Source of the DNA: Elusimicrobiota bacterium
GTDB taxonomy: Bacteria; Elusimicrobiota; Elusimicrobia; UBA1565
Direction of reading: 5' to 3'
Length of the DNA stretch: 60,325 nucleotides
Assembly (NCBI GenBank): GCA_016212885.1
Contig: JACRDO010000027.1
Location: forward strand, 1 to 60,325
Shown: positions 24,254 to 32,231 of the stretch, one piece after another
Layout: each line of letters begins with the position of its first letter
Position numbering within the stretch: the first letter of the stretch is position 1
Program-made: the position numbers and the translations under genes
The notes under the pieces: model-generated
What the model saw: the letters and a program-made list of their open reading frames with translations, nothing else
Databases searched by the model: none
Told to the model about the DNA's origin: nothing

Positions 24254-24934
24254 TCACCCCCCCTCCCGCCCAAAGAGCCGGCCGTGCCGCGACTTGATGA
24301 TGTCCGCCATTTCCTGCCTGAAATCGATCGTCATCTGCGAAGAAAGGACCATCCGCCGCAGGGTCTCATGCGCGCCCCGGAATTTGTCGAAGACATTGGC
24401 CGCGGCCTTTGGGTCCAACTTCAGCTATCCCCCCAAGGCTTCAAAGTCCGAGCGCTTGAGCTTGTTCTTCTTCCCGTTGATTGTAAGAGCCGAGTCCTCC
24501 TCGTTCCTGATGTAGAGCCGCGAGCTCACGAAGTCGTAGACCGGAGCGAGACCTATCTCCTTGCCCTGGCCGAGCAGGGCCCAGTTCTTCAGGTGCATGT
24601 CGTCGTTCCCCATGTCGACGCTGTCCAAGCCCACGTTGGCCGCATGGGCGCGGATCGCCTTGCCCACCTGCTCGAGCGAGCCCTCGTACTTCTCCTTCGA
24701 GCCGAGGATCTGATGCATGGTCTCGGTCGGGATCTTTCCGCCGTCGTCCGCGCGGTCGAAGCGCTTGACCACGTAGCAGAGCCTCCCATCCGACATGGCC
24801 AAGAGGCCGTGAGGCGGGGCGCGAAGACCCAGGTCCGCGGTCGAGCGCGCGGCGACATCGAAAGGGTAGCGCGGGGTCTGGGCGCTCAGGTATCTCTGCC
24901 GCAGGTAAAGGCTCATCCAATGGGCGACGCCCAA
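24254..24934 (-). pseudogene. HipA-like kinase remnant with in-frame stop
   Basis: From 24934 the frame encodes HipA-type sequence: R-A-P-P-H-G-L-L-A-M, Y-V-V-K-R-F-D-R, then directly G-N-D-D-M-H-L-K-N-W (catalytic loop) and A-P-V-Y-D-F-V. The usual ~30 residues between the helical region and the catalytic loop look shortened, the N-terminal domain is absent, and a TAG at 24425-24427 interrupts the C-terminus, after which the same frame continues as convincing HipA tail to a TGA at 24254. This is a decayed type II toxin gene, distinct from the intact hipBA at 29.1-30.6 kb. Confidence 0.65.
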
Positions 24935-25506
24935 ACCCGGCCGCGCTCCGCTTGGGCATCGAAATAGAGGAAGGAATCCTCAGCCTGCCGGGCCAGCACG
25001 TTGTAAAACCGCTCGTTCTGATACTGCAGAAGAGGTTTGCAGTCGGTCGCGTAGACCTTGATAACGGATGAATCCGCCATGACGGCATAACGAAGCCCTG
25101 AGCTCTCGCCGCTGATGACCCAGCGGGCGGCACCGGCCATGGCGGTTTCCAGAACCCTCACAGCCTCAATACCCTCGCCGGGGAGCCGGAGCTTGACCGC
25201 GGAAGATATTTTCGGAGGCTTATAGCCCTCCTCGAGTTTTTGCAGCAGCTTCTCCGGCTGGAGCAAGGCGATTCCCTCGGGACCTTTCTCGATGATGAAC
25301 TCATCCTGAAGTCCCTTGAGCACCTTGGAGACCGCGGACAAAGAAAGACTGCCTCCGAGGCCTTCGATGCTCGAATAGACCTCGTTGACCGAGCCAAAGC
25401 GCTTGGCTGCGGCCAGGAAGAGGCGGCCGACAATCGAGCTGCTGCCGGCGAAGATGTTCTTTATAACTATCCGGCTTCGCCCTGAAAGTGCGAAAGTCCA
25501 CTTCAA
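24913..25506 (-). pseudogene. Winged-helix regulator/antitoxin-like gene, truncated
   Basis: A 197-residue frame. Residues about 15-90 resemble a winged helix (V-N-E-V-Y-S-S-I, then L-S-A-V-S-K-V-L-K-G-L-Q-D-E-F-I-I); the rest (S-G-E-S-S-G-L-R-Y, then Y-N-V-L-A-R-Q-A-E-D and W-A-S-P-I) resembles the effector part of AbiEi-like or similar proteins. It stops just after W-A-S-P-I, where relatives normally continue, and the HipA remnant starts in another frame within the overlap, so a deletion or frameshift near 24915-24934 joined two broken genes. It may still produce a protein. Confidence 0.45.
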
Positions 25507-25627
25507 CTACGGGTCAAGCTGGAATGGAACAATCAGGACTGAGAGGGGGTGAAAAAAAGCACGGTATTTCCAGATAGATTTAACAATCCAACCGACTTTT
25601 GACGCTGTGGGTCTTTGCAGACTTCGC

Positions 25628-26125
25628 TCACTTCTTTGGGTAGGAAATGTTGATATTCTTCCATTTGGAGCGCTTGGTGAAGGTCTTACAGGACGGCTTG
25701 CATACGATTGCAAGCGAGGTTGCTGAAATCCAGCGCAAAGTTACCTCGGGGAGACCCTTTGCGCTAAAAACGTTTGCAGGGTTATCACGAGGGCCGCGAT
25801 TGGGATCCAGTTTAGTGTCCCCATCCACATCAAGCTTCTCATCCGCGCGTCTTAGGTTGACGATGGTGCTGAAGTCGGCCGTAGCCCCGACGTCGCGGAC
25901 CACAACTGCTGCCGCGACTCGCTTGTCGGGAGAATTGACGGAGGACTTTAGAGTATCAGAGTACTCGATAGGTACCATGTACTTAACTCCATCTTCCGCA
26001 AACTCCGTGAAAATAGTATGCGTCGTAACCGACTGGCACCAGCAATTATTACAAGCCAGCAGAGTCGGCAGTATGTAGATCGCGATTTGGAACTGGCGCC
26101 ATAGGTCACCTAAATATCTTTCCAT
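25628..26125 (-). CDS. Small lipoprotein, candidate immunity protein
   Basis: A 165-residue protein. The start has a hydrophobic stretch (I-A-I-Y-I-L-P-T-L-L-A-C) ending in L-L-A-C, a good lipobox with Cys25, so it is probably a periplasm-facing lipoprotein. The mature part holds no domain I recognise and four more cysteines. It lies 12 bases after the stop of a secreted toxin with an Ntox44-like end, the place where immunity genes are found. Immunity is inferred from position and size only. Confidence 0.6.
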   Translation of the reverse strand: MERYLGDLWRQFQIAIYILPTLLACNNCWCQSVTTHTIFTEFAEDGVKYMVPIEYSDTLKSSVNSPDKRVAAAVVVRDVGATADFSTIVNLRRADEKLDVDGDTKLDPNRGPRDNPANVFSAKGLPEVTLRWISATSLAIVCKPSCKTFTKRSKWKNINISYPKK

Positions 26126-26137
26126 ACTTGTCCCTCG

Positions 26138-28132
26138 TTAGTGTTTCTGATCTGGCCGTTTTTCATGCTGTTCAAAATACTCGAAACCTTTCTTAATCAT
26201 CTCGTGGTCGCGAGGGTCATCCCCGAAGGGCGGGCCGCTGAACGGGCTCCCAAATTCCGGTTGCGAAGTGTCGGCTTTCTTTTGGGCGAGCCCTGCAGCA
26301 CGAAGCAAGATCGCTTTTGGGATACCCGTTGCTCGTCCCACCGCGCCGTAATGGAAATTTCCGAAATTTTCGTAGGTCTTACCTTTTTGCTTGAAATCCC
26401 ATGGTCCCTTGTTGCGAACTTGGCGATAGAACCATAACAAGTCACCTTTGTGCTTTCGGGCTTCCTCTATGTTTTTATCCAGGTCTGTCCCAGCCGGGAA
26501 AGGGGGAACCTCGATTACACATGTCCCATCTTTAACCGCCATTCCCTTTGGACAACCACACTTACTGTCTTTTCCTACGACGCCTCCCTGAAGAGGTTTC
26601 TTGTTCAAGCAGCAGGCCGTATTGGAGTCGTAGGGATTCTTGCCGTCGCAACTCGGCTTGCATGCGTTCCCGACCACAATCTGTCCCTTACCGCAAGGAG
26701 CGCATTTCCCATCCTTGACTACCTGCCCCTTGGGGCATGCTTGGCATTTTCCCCCGGCGACGATCTCATTCTTGAGGCAGGACTTACACTCCTTCCCAAC
26801 CAGAACTTGCCGACCCGTGCAGACAGGAGGCTGGGGCGTGGGTTTCGGCGGGGGGGTTGGCTGCGGCGGCGACGGCGTGGGCCCGCCTCCGCCCTTCCTC
26901 ACGCAGTGGGTGCCAGCCTCCGCATTGCACTTCCTCGTCGCCTCCTCATTGGCCGCGTCGTTGGCCATGTGGCACATCACAGAGTCACGCGCCGTCTCAC
27001 ACTTGTTCCACTGAGCCCGCCACGCCGACTCGCATTTCGTGAACAGCGCCATCCGCTCCGCCGTGTTCGTGCAGATGTCCTTCCCGCAGCGCGTGCGGCA
27101 TTCGCTGTAGAGGATATGCGCCGTGGGGCTGCACATGGGGTCGCTCCCGCAGTTAGCTTGATAAAGCGGGTAGCATTCCTTCCCTACGCGCGGGTCATCC
27201 TCCGAACAGTTCAAGTCGGAAGCCGGCGCCGCCGAAGCCTTCGGATGTCCCGAGGCCGCGGCCAATGACGCAAACGGTTTCCCGGATGCCTTGTCCGACG
27301 ACGCAGTGCCAAGACCCTTGCCCGTTTGCAGCTTCTCAGCCGTCTTGCCGGCGCCCGCAAGAACAGAGTCCTTGTTATCGCTGAGGGAAAGAGCCGATGC
27401 GATGCCTGAAAGCGAACCTCCGCCAAGATTCTTCGACTTCAGGCTTTGATCCAGAATGCTCTCGACCTTGCTCAGCGAGCTCCGGAGCCGCTGGCCGTAC
27501 TTGCTTAAGTCATCGGCGACGGACTTGTCGCCGTTCGCCAACTGCAGCTTCACCGCAGCCTGGATGATCTTGTCCGATTCCGTCCTCGTATAAGCCGCCT
27601 GGACCTTGGCCTGTTGGGTCTTGGCCACGGCATCCATAAGCTGTTTCTGACCGGCTGCGGCGGACTGCCGCAGGTTCTTGTCGCCGTCCTTGCTCGATGT
27701 GGAGAGTTTCGCCAGGCCGTCCAGGGATTTTACAAGGCTCCGCTCGATGAACTCCAGACGCGAGGACATCCCGCCGCCGTACGCGTCGTCCACAGCCGGC
27801 TTGGAAGACAAGCCGGAGTGGATGCGCAAAAGGCCGCTGTCCACGGACGCATGCTTTGAGCGCATGCTCTTGGTGTCCTGGGCCAGGTTCGCGATGATGC
27901 CGCGCGCCTCGGAGACTTTGGCCCTGAGAGCCTGCCCGTCGACAATGAACGGAAGAAGGAAACTGCGAATCAGGGTCTGCGACTTTTCCGCGGATTTGCT
28001 CTTGGGATTCTCCGCGTAAGCGCTATACGAAATGAGAACGCCCCCCCCCCAGACCGTAAATACAACAAACCCCCTGAGAATTCGGGAGCTTCTGGCTCTG
28101 CTAGGCGGCGCTGTCATGCGAGATAGCATATA
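26138..28132 (-). CDS. Secreted polymorphic toxin with Ntox44-like C-terminus
   Basis: The frame opens further upstream, but the ATG at 28132 (M-L-S-R-M-T-A-P-P-S) is preferred: AAAGG lies just upstream and a signal peptide follows (hydrophobic to S-Y-S-A-Y-A-E-N near residue 40). The 664-residue product then has an Ala/Lys/Ser-rich helical region to about 300, a cysteine-rich segment, a proline linker near 414-437, and short C-x-x-G-x-hydrophobic cysteine repeats (C-P-K-G-Q-V-V-K-D-G-K-C) to about 530. The last 100 residues contain W-F-Y-R-Q-V-R-N-K-G-P-W-D-F-K-Q, G-N-F-H-Y-G-A-V-G and L-L-R-A-A-G, matching polymorphic toxin type 44. The toxic activity of that family is predicted, not known to me. 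A candidate immunity gene follows 12 bases later. Confidence 0.8.
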   Translation of the reverse strand, partial: YMLSRMTAPPSRARSSRILRGFVVFTVWGGGVLISYSAYAENPKSKSAEKSQTLIRSFLLPFIVDGQALRAKVSEARGIIANLAQDTKSMRSKHASVDSGLLRIHSGLSSKPAVDDAYGGGMSSRLEFIERSLVKSLDGLAKLSTSSKDGDKNLRQSAAAGQKQLMDAVAKTQQAKVQAAYTRTESDKIIQAAVKLQLANGDKSVADDLSKYGQRLRSSLSKVESILDQSLKSKNLGGGSLSGIASALSLSDNKDSVLAGAGKTAEKLQTGKGLGTASSDKASGKPFASLAAASGHPKASAAPASDLNCSEDDPRVGKECYPLYQANCGSDPMCSPTAHILYSECRTRCGKDICTNTAERMALFTKCESAWRAQWNKCETARDSVMCHMANDAANEEATRKCNAEAGTHCVRKGGGGPTPSPPQPTPPPKPTPQPPVCTGRQVLVGKECKSCLKNEIVAGGKCQACPKGQVVKDGKCAPCGKGQIVVGNACKPSCDGKNPYDSNTACCLNKKPLQGGVVGKDSKCGCPKGMAVKDGTCVIEVPPFPAGTDLDKNIEEARKHKGDLLWFYRQVRNKGPWDFKQKGKTYENFGNFHYGAVGRATGIPKAILLRAAGLAQKKADTSQPEFGSPFSGPPFGDDPRDHEMIKKGFEYFEQHEKRPDQKH

Positions 28133-28138
28133 GGCCTT

Positions 28139-28197
28139 TAGGACTCGCCGGCCAGGGCCGAAGGTCCTATGGTTGGATATGGGCCTAAAGGCCCATA
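28139..28197 (-). promoter_or_regulatory. Two hairpins in the toxin leader
   Basis: Just upstream of the toxin ATG, 28139-28169 folds into an imperfect hairpin (TAGGAC with GTCCTA outside, GGCC with GGCC inside), and 28178-28197 is a perfect 9-bp stem, TATGGGCCT with AGGCCCATA, and a two-base loop. They could control translation or stability of the toxin mRNA. No known riboswitch consensus was recognised. Confidence 0.35.
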
Positions 28198-28312
28198 CCC
28201 GGCGCGGCCTTCGTGGGCGGCCGGTACTTTCCGGCAGCGGAAACAGGATCCACGTCCAGTATGATATTGGTCTTTTAGGAAGTAATAGATACATTGCGAA
28301 AAATTGAGTATT

Positions 28313-28904
28313 ATGGGGGGCATGAGACCTCCTGGCGCCCCTCATCAATTGGAACATCGCCGGCGGCAGGCAATTGCCATGCTGCGGCGTGGTTGGAGTT
28401 TTCGAGACGTAGCCATCGCTCTCGGCGCCTCGCTGAGTTCGGTGGTGCGTTGGTGCCAAGCTCATCGGCGGCAAGGACTAAAGGGACTCCGGGCCCGACC
28501 GACTCCAGGGCGTCCTCCGCGATTGTCCGAAAGACAGAAGGAGGAGACCCTGCGGTTGTTGGTGAAGGGAGCGCGGGCAGCAGGCTATGCCACGGAGCTA
28601 TGGACTCTGAAACGCATCGCCCGATTGATCGAGAAACATCACGGGGTCCACTATTGCCTTGCGGGAGTTTGGAACCTACTTCGGACAGGGCTTCGTTGGA
28701 GCCCTCAGAAGCCGGAGCGTCGGTCCACCCAAAGGAACGACAAGGCGATTGCGCATTGGAAACGTCATACCTGGCCGCGTATAAAAAAAAGCCCGAAGGC
28801 TCAGGGCCTACCTGGCATTTCTCGACGAAAGCGGCTTCCCATCTTTTCATCCCATCCAGGTTTTCCACTCCCATCGAGATGTCCCCAACGAGGCATACTA
28901 CTAA
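28313..28904 (+). mobile_element. IS630-family transposase remnant (frameshifted, truncated)
   Basis: From an ATG at 28313 (alternative 28322) the protein starts with two helix-turn-helix units typical of IS630 (A-M-L-R-R-G-W-S-F-R-D-V-A, then R-P-T-P-G-R-P-P-R-L-S and a Y-A-T-E-L-W-T-L-K-R-I segment). At a run of eight A (28783-28790) the frame breaks; a +1 shift restores A-R-R-L-R-A-Y-L-A-F-L-D-E-S-G-F, the first catalytic Asp motif. That frame ends at 28904, so the remaining DDE core is missing. The element lies between the polymorphic toxin and hipBA. Confidence 0.7.
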
Positions 28905-29057
28905 AATCGACTAAACTAAAAATCCACACGGAATTTTTAGAAACGTTCTCCGTCGAGAACGTTCGCAGGGTGGCTGTTTGTTAAGACCTCTGGAGCTTGG
29001 GCGTGACGAAGGCTCCCACATCCTATTTAATTGGGTATTCAATGCCTCACAGAAACA

Positions 29058-29121
29058 TTCCCGAACGGTAATAAAGCATTGACATTCTGGCATTTTTGGC
29101 TATAATATTCCCGTTCGGGAA
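29058..29121 (+). promoter_or_regulatory. hipBA promoter with two HipB-type operators
   Basis: TTGACA (29079-29084), 16 bases, TATAAT (29101-29106): both boxes are perfect consensus. A palindrome TTCCCGTTCGGGAA lies at 29108-29121 just after the -10, and a related TTCCCGAACGGTAA at 29058-29071 lies upstream of the -35. HipB dimers bind such palindromes. The hipB ATG is only three bases after the second one, so the leader is extremely short. Confidence 0.75.
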
Positions 29122-29124
29122 AAT

Positions 29125-29403
29125 ATGCCAAAAGCAGAACGCTCTCCCATAAAGCCTTTCGAAGGCAGGTCATTGATCAAAGACCCCGCCCGAATCGGCG
29201 AGATCGTGCGCCAGGTCCGAAAGGGCTCCAGGCTCACCCAGCAGGAAGCCGCGGCTCTCTGCAAAGTGGGCGCCCGTTTTCTGTCCGACTTGGAGAATGG
29301 AAAGCCGACTCTGCGCCTGGGCAAGGTCCTCCATGTCCTCGCCTGCCTCGGCCTCGCCGTCATGATAAAGCGCAAGGAGTTGAGCGATGAGCGCGGCGCT
29401 TGA
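29125..29403 (+). CDS. hipB: HipB-like XRE family antitoxin
   Basis: A 92-residue helix-turn-helix protein: I-G-E-I-V-R-Q-V-R-K-G-S-R-L-T-Q-Q-E-A-A, then F-L-S-D-L-E-N-G-K-P-T-L-R-L-G-K-V is the XRE domain of HipB, followed by V-M-I-K-R-K. It represses its own promoter and neutralises HipA. The gene overlaps hipA by 17 bases. Two matching palindromes upstream support autoregulation. Confidence 0.93.
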   Translation: MPKAERSPIKPFEGRSLIKDPARIGEIVRQVRKGSRLTQQEAAALCKVGARFLSDLENGKPTLRLGKVLHVLACLGLAVMIKRKELSDERGA

Positions 29404-30631
29404 CGTATTCTGGGGCGCGGCTCTCGCCGGCCGCTTGCGCGAGGACGATGCGGGCAGCTTTGTCTTCCAGTACGACCCTGAGTGGCTGTCCGATCCCAAG
29501 GCGGCCCCGCTGTCCATCCGACTTCCGCTGAGGCCGCAGCCTTTTGAGAACGAAGCCTGCCGGGTGTTCTTCGCCAACCTGCTTCCCGAGGGCGCAACCC
29601 GGAGCCTCATCGCCGGCAAGCTGGGCATCTCTGAAGGCAACCACTTCAAGCTCCTGGAGGCGCTGGGCGGGGAATGCGCCGGAGCCATCTCCCTGCTGCA
29701 CGAGGGCCATGCCCCAGGCTCCCAGGGCAGCTACGAGGCGCTCAAGCAGGAAGAGCTCGACCTGATGATCGAGCGCATGGCGCAAAATCCGCTCCTCCTC
29801 GCCCGCGAGGATCTGCGGCTCTCATTGGCGGGAGCCCAACAGAAGCTCCCCGTGTTCTTCCAGGATGGGAAATTCCATCTGCCACACGGCTCCTACCCGA
29901 GCTCGCATATTCTCAAGCCGGAGATTCCGGGCTTTGAAGGAGTCGTCGAGAACGAGGTCTTCTGCATGATGCTGGCGGCTGAGTGCGGTCTGCCGGTTCC
30001 GGCGGTTGCGCTGGTCAAGGGCAAGCAGCCGGTCCTCATGGTCGAGCGCTACGACCGGCGCCGTGACGACAAGGGGCGGCTTGTCCGCGTCCACCAGGAG
30101 GATTTCTGCCAGGCCTTGGGCTACGGCTACAGCAGAAAATACGAGGCCGACGGCGGGCCGGGGCTGCAGAAGTGCTTCGCCCTTCTTGGCGAGCACAGCA
30201 CGCAGCCGGCCCCGGACAAGAGTCTGCTGCTGCGGTTGACCGTGTTCAATTACCTGATCGGCAATTGCGACGCCCATGCCAAGAACCTTTCGATGCTGAT
30301 GCTCGGGCCGGAGTACAGGCTCGCGCCCTTCTACGATCTGCTCTCCACCAGGATATATCCGTCGCTCTCCGTGAAATTCGCGATGCGGATCGGGAGGCAG
30401 TATCGCGCCGAGTGGGTCATGAAGACCCATTGGGAGCGCCTGGCCGAGGAGGCGGGCGTCGGGGCCAAGGCGGTTCCGGGCATCTGCGAAGAAATGGGCG
30501 AAAGGGTCCCGGAATCCGCCCGTGGGCTTGCCGAGCGGTTCTCATCCGAGCATGGCGGCAGAGAAACCATCGCCAAGATCCTGAAGAACATCTGCGTCGC
30601 GGCGGCCCGAATGCTGCGCTACATCCGGTAG
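29387..30631 (+). CDS. hipA: HipA family serine/threonine kinase toxin
   Basis: A complete 414-residue HipA. N-terminal HipA domain to about 110 (F-F-A-N-L-L-P-E-G near 61-69), the [10 protein letters not shown] phosphate-binding motif near 145-154, the catalytic loop [13 protein letters not shown] near 288-300 with Asp295, and the metal-binding F-Y-D-L-L-S with Asp317. HipA phosphorylates glutamyl-tRNA synthetase in E. coli and promotes persistence; targets vary in other bacteria. All catalytic positions seem present. It overlaps the convergent carboxyltransferase gene by 13 bases at its 3' end, marking the edge of the island. Confidence 0.94.
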   Translation: MSAALDVFWGAALAGRLREDDAGSFVFQYDPEWLSDPKAAPLSIRLPLRPQPFENEACRVFFANLLPEGATRSLIAGKLGISEGNHFKLLEALGGECAGAISLLHEGHAPGSQGSYEALKQEELDLMIERMAQNPLLLAREDLRLSLAGAQQKLPVFFQDGKFHLPHGSYPSSHILKPEIPGFEGVVENEVFCMMLAAECGLPVPAVALVKGKQPVLMVERYDRRRDDKGRLVRVHQEDFCQALGYGYSRKYEADGGPGLQKCFALLGEHSTQPAPDKSLLLRLTVFNYLIGNCDAHAKNLSMLMLGPEYRLAPFYDLLSTRIYPSLSVKFAMRIGRQYRAEWVMKTHWERLAEEAGVGAKAVPGICEEMGERVPESARGLAERFSSEHGGRETIAKILKNICVAAARMLRYIR

Positions 30632-32229
30632 ATGCTCGCGCGGTACTCCGGTATGGGAGCGTTGAGGCTGGCGGACAAAGCCAAGCCCAGTGTGGTGCGT
30701 GTGTCCAGTGGATCCAAAATCCCGTCGTCCCAGAGCCGGGCCGAGCTGTAGTAGGCGAAGCTCTCCTTCTCGTACTTCTCCGAAATCGGCCTCTTGAACT
30801 CCTCCTGGTCCTTTTTAGACATGGGGGTCTTGTCCTTGGCGAGCTGCTCCATCTTCACGGTGCAGAGCACGTTCGCCGCCTGCTCCCCGCCCATGACCGA
30901 GATGCGCGCCATGGGCCACATCCACAGGAAGCGCGCCCCGTAGGCACGGCCGCACATGCCGTAGTTGCCCGCCCCGTAGGAGCCGCCCATGATGACGGTG
31001 AACTTGGGCGCCGTGGAGTTGGCCACAGCTGCCACCATCTTGGCCCCGTCCTTGGCGATGCCGCCGCGCTCGTAGGCCTTGCCGACCATGTAGCCGGTGA
31101 TGTTCTGGAAGAAGAGCAGGGGGATGCGGCGGAAGTTGCACATGTCGATGAAGTGGGTCGCCTTGAGCGCGCTCTCCGAGAACAGGATGCCGTTGTTGGC
31201 GAGGATGCCAACGGGATAGCCCATGATGCGGGCAAATCCGCAGACCAGCGTGGCTCCGTAGAGCTTCTTGAACTCGTGGAAGCGGGAGCCGTCCGCGATG
31301 CGGGCGATGACCTCGCGCATGTCGAACTGCTTGCGGATGTCGGAGGGGATGATGCCGTAGAGCTCCGCGGGGTCGTAGGCGGGCTCCTCGGGCTCCTCCT
31401 GGCCGATGTCGGTCTTGGGCCGGCGTCCCAGGTTCTCGACGATGCTGCGCGCCATGCGCAGGGCCTGGTGCTCGTCCGCGGCGAAATGGTCGCTGACGCC
31501 GGAGACCTTGCAGTGGACCTCCGCGCCTCCGAGCTCCTCCGCGGTCACTTCCTCGCCGGTCGCGGCCTTGACCAAAGGGGGGCCGCCCAGGAAGATGGTC
31601 GCGTTGCCCTTGACCATGACGGCCTCGTCGCTCATGGCCGGGATGTAAGCGCCTCCTGCGGTGCAGGAGCCCAGGACCACGGATATCTGCGGGATGCGGC
31701 GCGCGGACATCACCGCCTGGTTGTAGAAGATGCGGCCGAAGTGCTCCTTGTCCGGGAAGACCTGGTCCTGCAGGGGCAGGAACGCTCCGCCCGAGTCCAC
31801 CAGGTAGATGCAGGGGAGGTTGTTCTCCAGCGCGATCTCCTGCGCGCGCAGGTGCTTCTTGACCGTGATGGGGTAGTAGGTGCCGCCCTTGACCGTGGCG
31901 TCGTTGGCCACGATCATGACCTCGCGGCCGCGAATGACGCCGATGCCGGTGACCAGGCCCGCGGCCGGCGGAGAGTCGGGCGGATACATGTCGTGAGCGG
32001 CCAGCAGGGAGAGCTCCAAGAACGGCGTGTCAGGGTCCAAAAGCTCGGTGAGGCGGTCGCGCACCAGGAGCTTGTTGCGGCTCTTATGCAGCTCCCGGAC
32101 CTTATCCGAGCCGCCGAGCTTGACCTGCTCCGCCAGCTTCCGGTAGCTCTCGATGAGCTTGCGGTTGTACGCGACGTTGTCCTGGAAGCTGGAGTCTTTG
32201 GGGTTGACGAGGGTCTTGATCTTGTCCAT
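30619..32229 (-). CDS. Acyl-CoA carboxylase carboxyltransferase (methylcrotonyl-CoA type)
   Basis: The frame is open upstream, but the ATG at 32229 (M-D-K-I-K-T-L-V-N) starts two bases after the acyl-CoA dehydrogenase stop and gives 536 residues, the usual length of methylcrotonyl-CoA carboxylase beta subunits. Both crotonase-like halves are present: [11 protein letters not shown] near 160 and G-S-C-T-A-G-G-A-Y near 195 in the first, and [11 protein letters not shown] near 370 and [10 protein letters not shown] in the second. The F-L-P-L-Q-D and N-I-T-G-Y-M-V-G segments fit methylcrotonyl rather than propionyl enzymes. It would carboxylate 3-methylcrotonyl-CoA with the carrier and carboxylase encoded at 18.9-22.4 kb. 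Confidence 0.93.
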   Translation of the reverse strand: MDKIKTLVNPKDSSFQDNVAYNRKLIESYRKLAEQVKLGGSDKVRELHKSRNKLLVRDRLTELLDPDTPFLELSLLAAHDMYPPDSPPAAGLVTGIGVIRGREVMIVANDATVKGGTYYPITVKKHLRAQEIALENNLPCIYLVDSGGAFLPLQDQVFPDKEHFGRIFYNQAVMSARRIPQISVVLGSCTAGGAYIPAMSDEAVMVKGNATIFLGGPPLVKAATGEEVTAEELGGAEVHCKVSGVSDHFAADEHQALRMARSIVENLGRRPKTDIGQEEPEEPAYDPAELYGIIPSDIRKQFDMREVIARIADGSRFHEFKKLYGATLVCGFARIMGYPVGILANNGILFSESALKATHFIDMCNFRRIPLLFFQNITGYMVGKAYERGGIAKDGAKMVAAVANSTAPKFTVIMGGSYGAGNYGMCGRAYGARFLWMWPMARISVMGGEQAANVLCTVKMEQLAKDKTPMSKKDQEEFKRPISEKYEKESFAYYSSARLWDDGILDPLDTRTTLGLALSASLNAPIPEYRASIYRM

Positions 32230-32231
32230 GT

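Noticed and set aside
28139..28300. A c-di-GMP or other riboswitch upstream of the toxin
   Set aside because: Two hairpins are present but the conserved loop sequences of riboswitch families I know are not.
28133..28474. Long N-terminal extension of the polymorphic toxin
   Set aside because: It would put 114 residues before an obvious signal peptide and ribosome site and cross the IS630 remnant region on the other strand.
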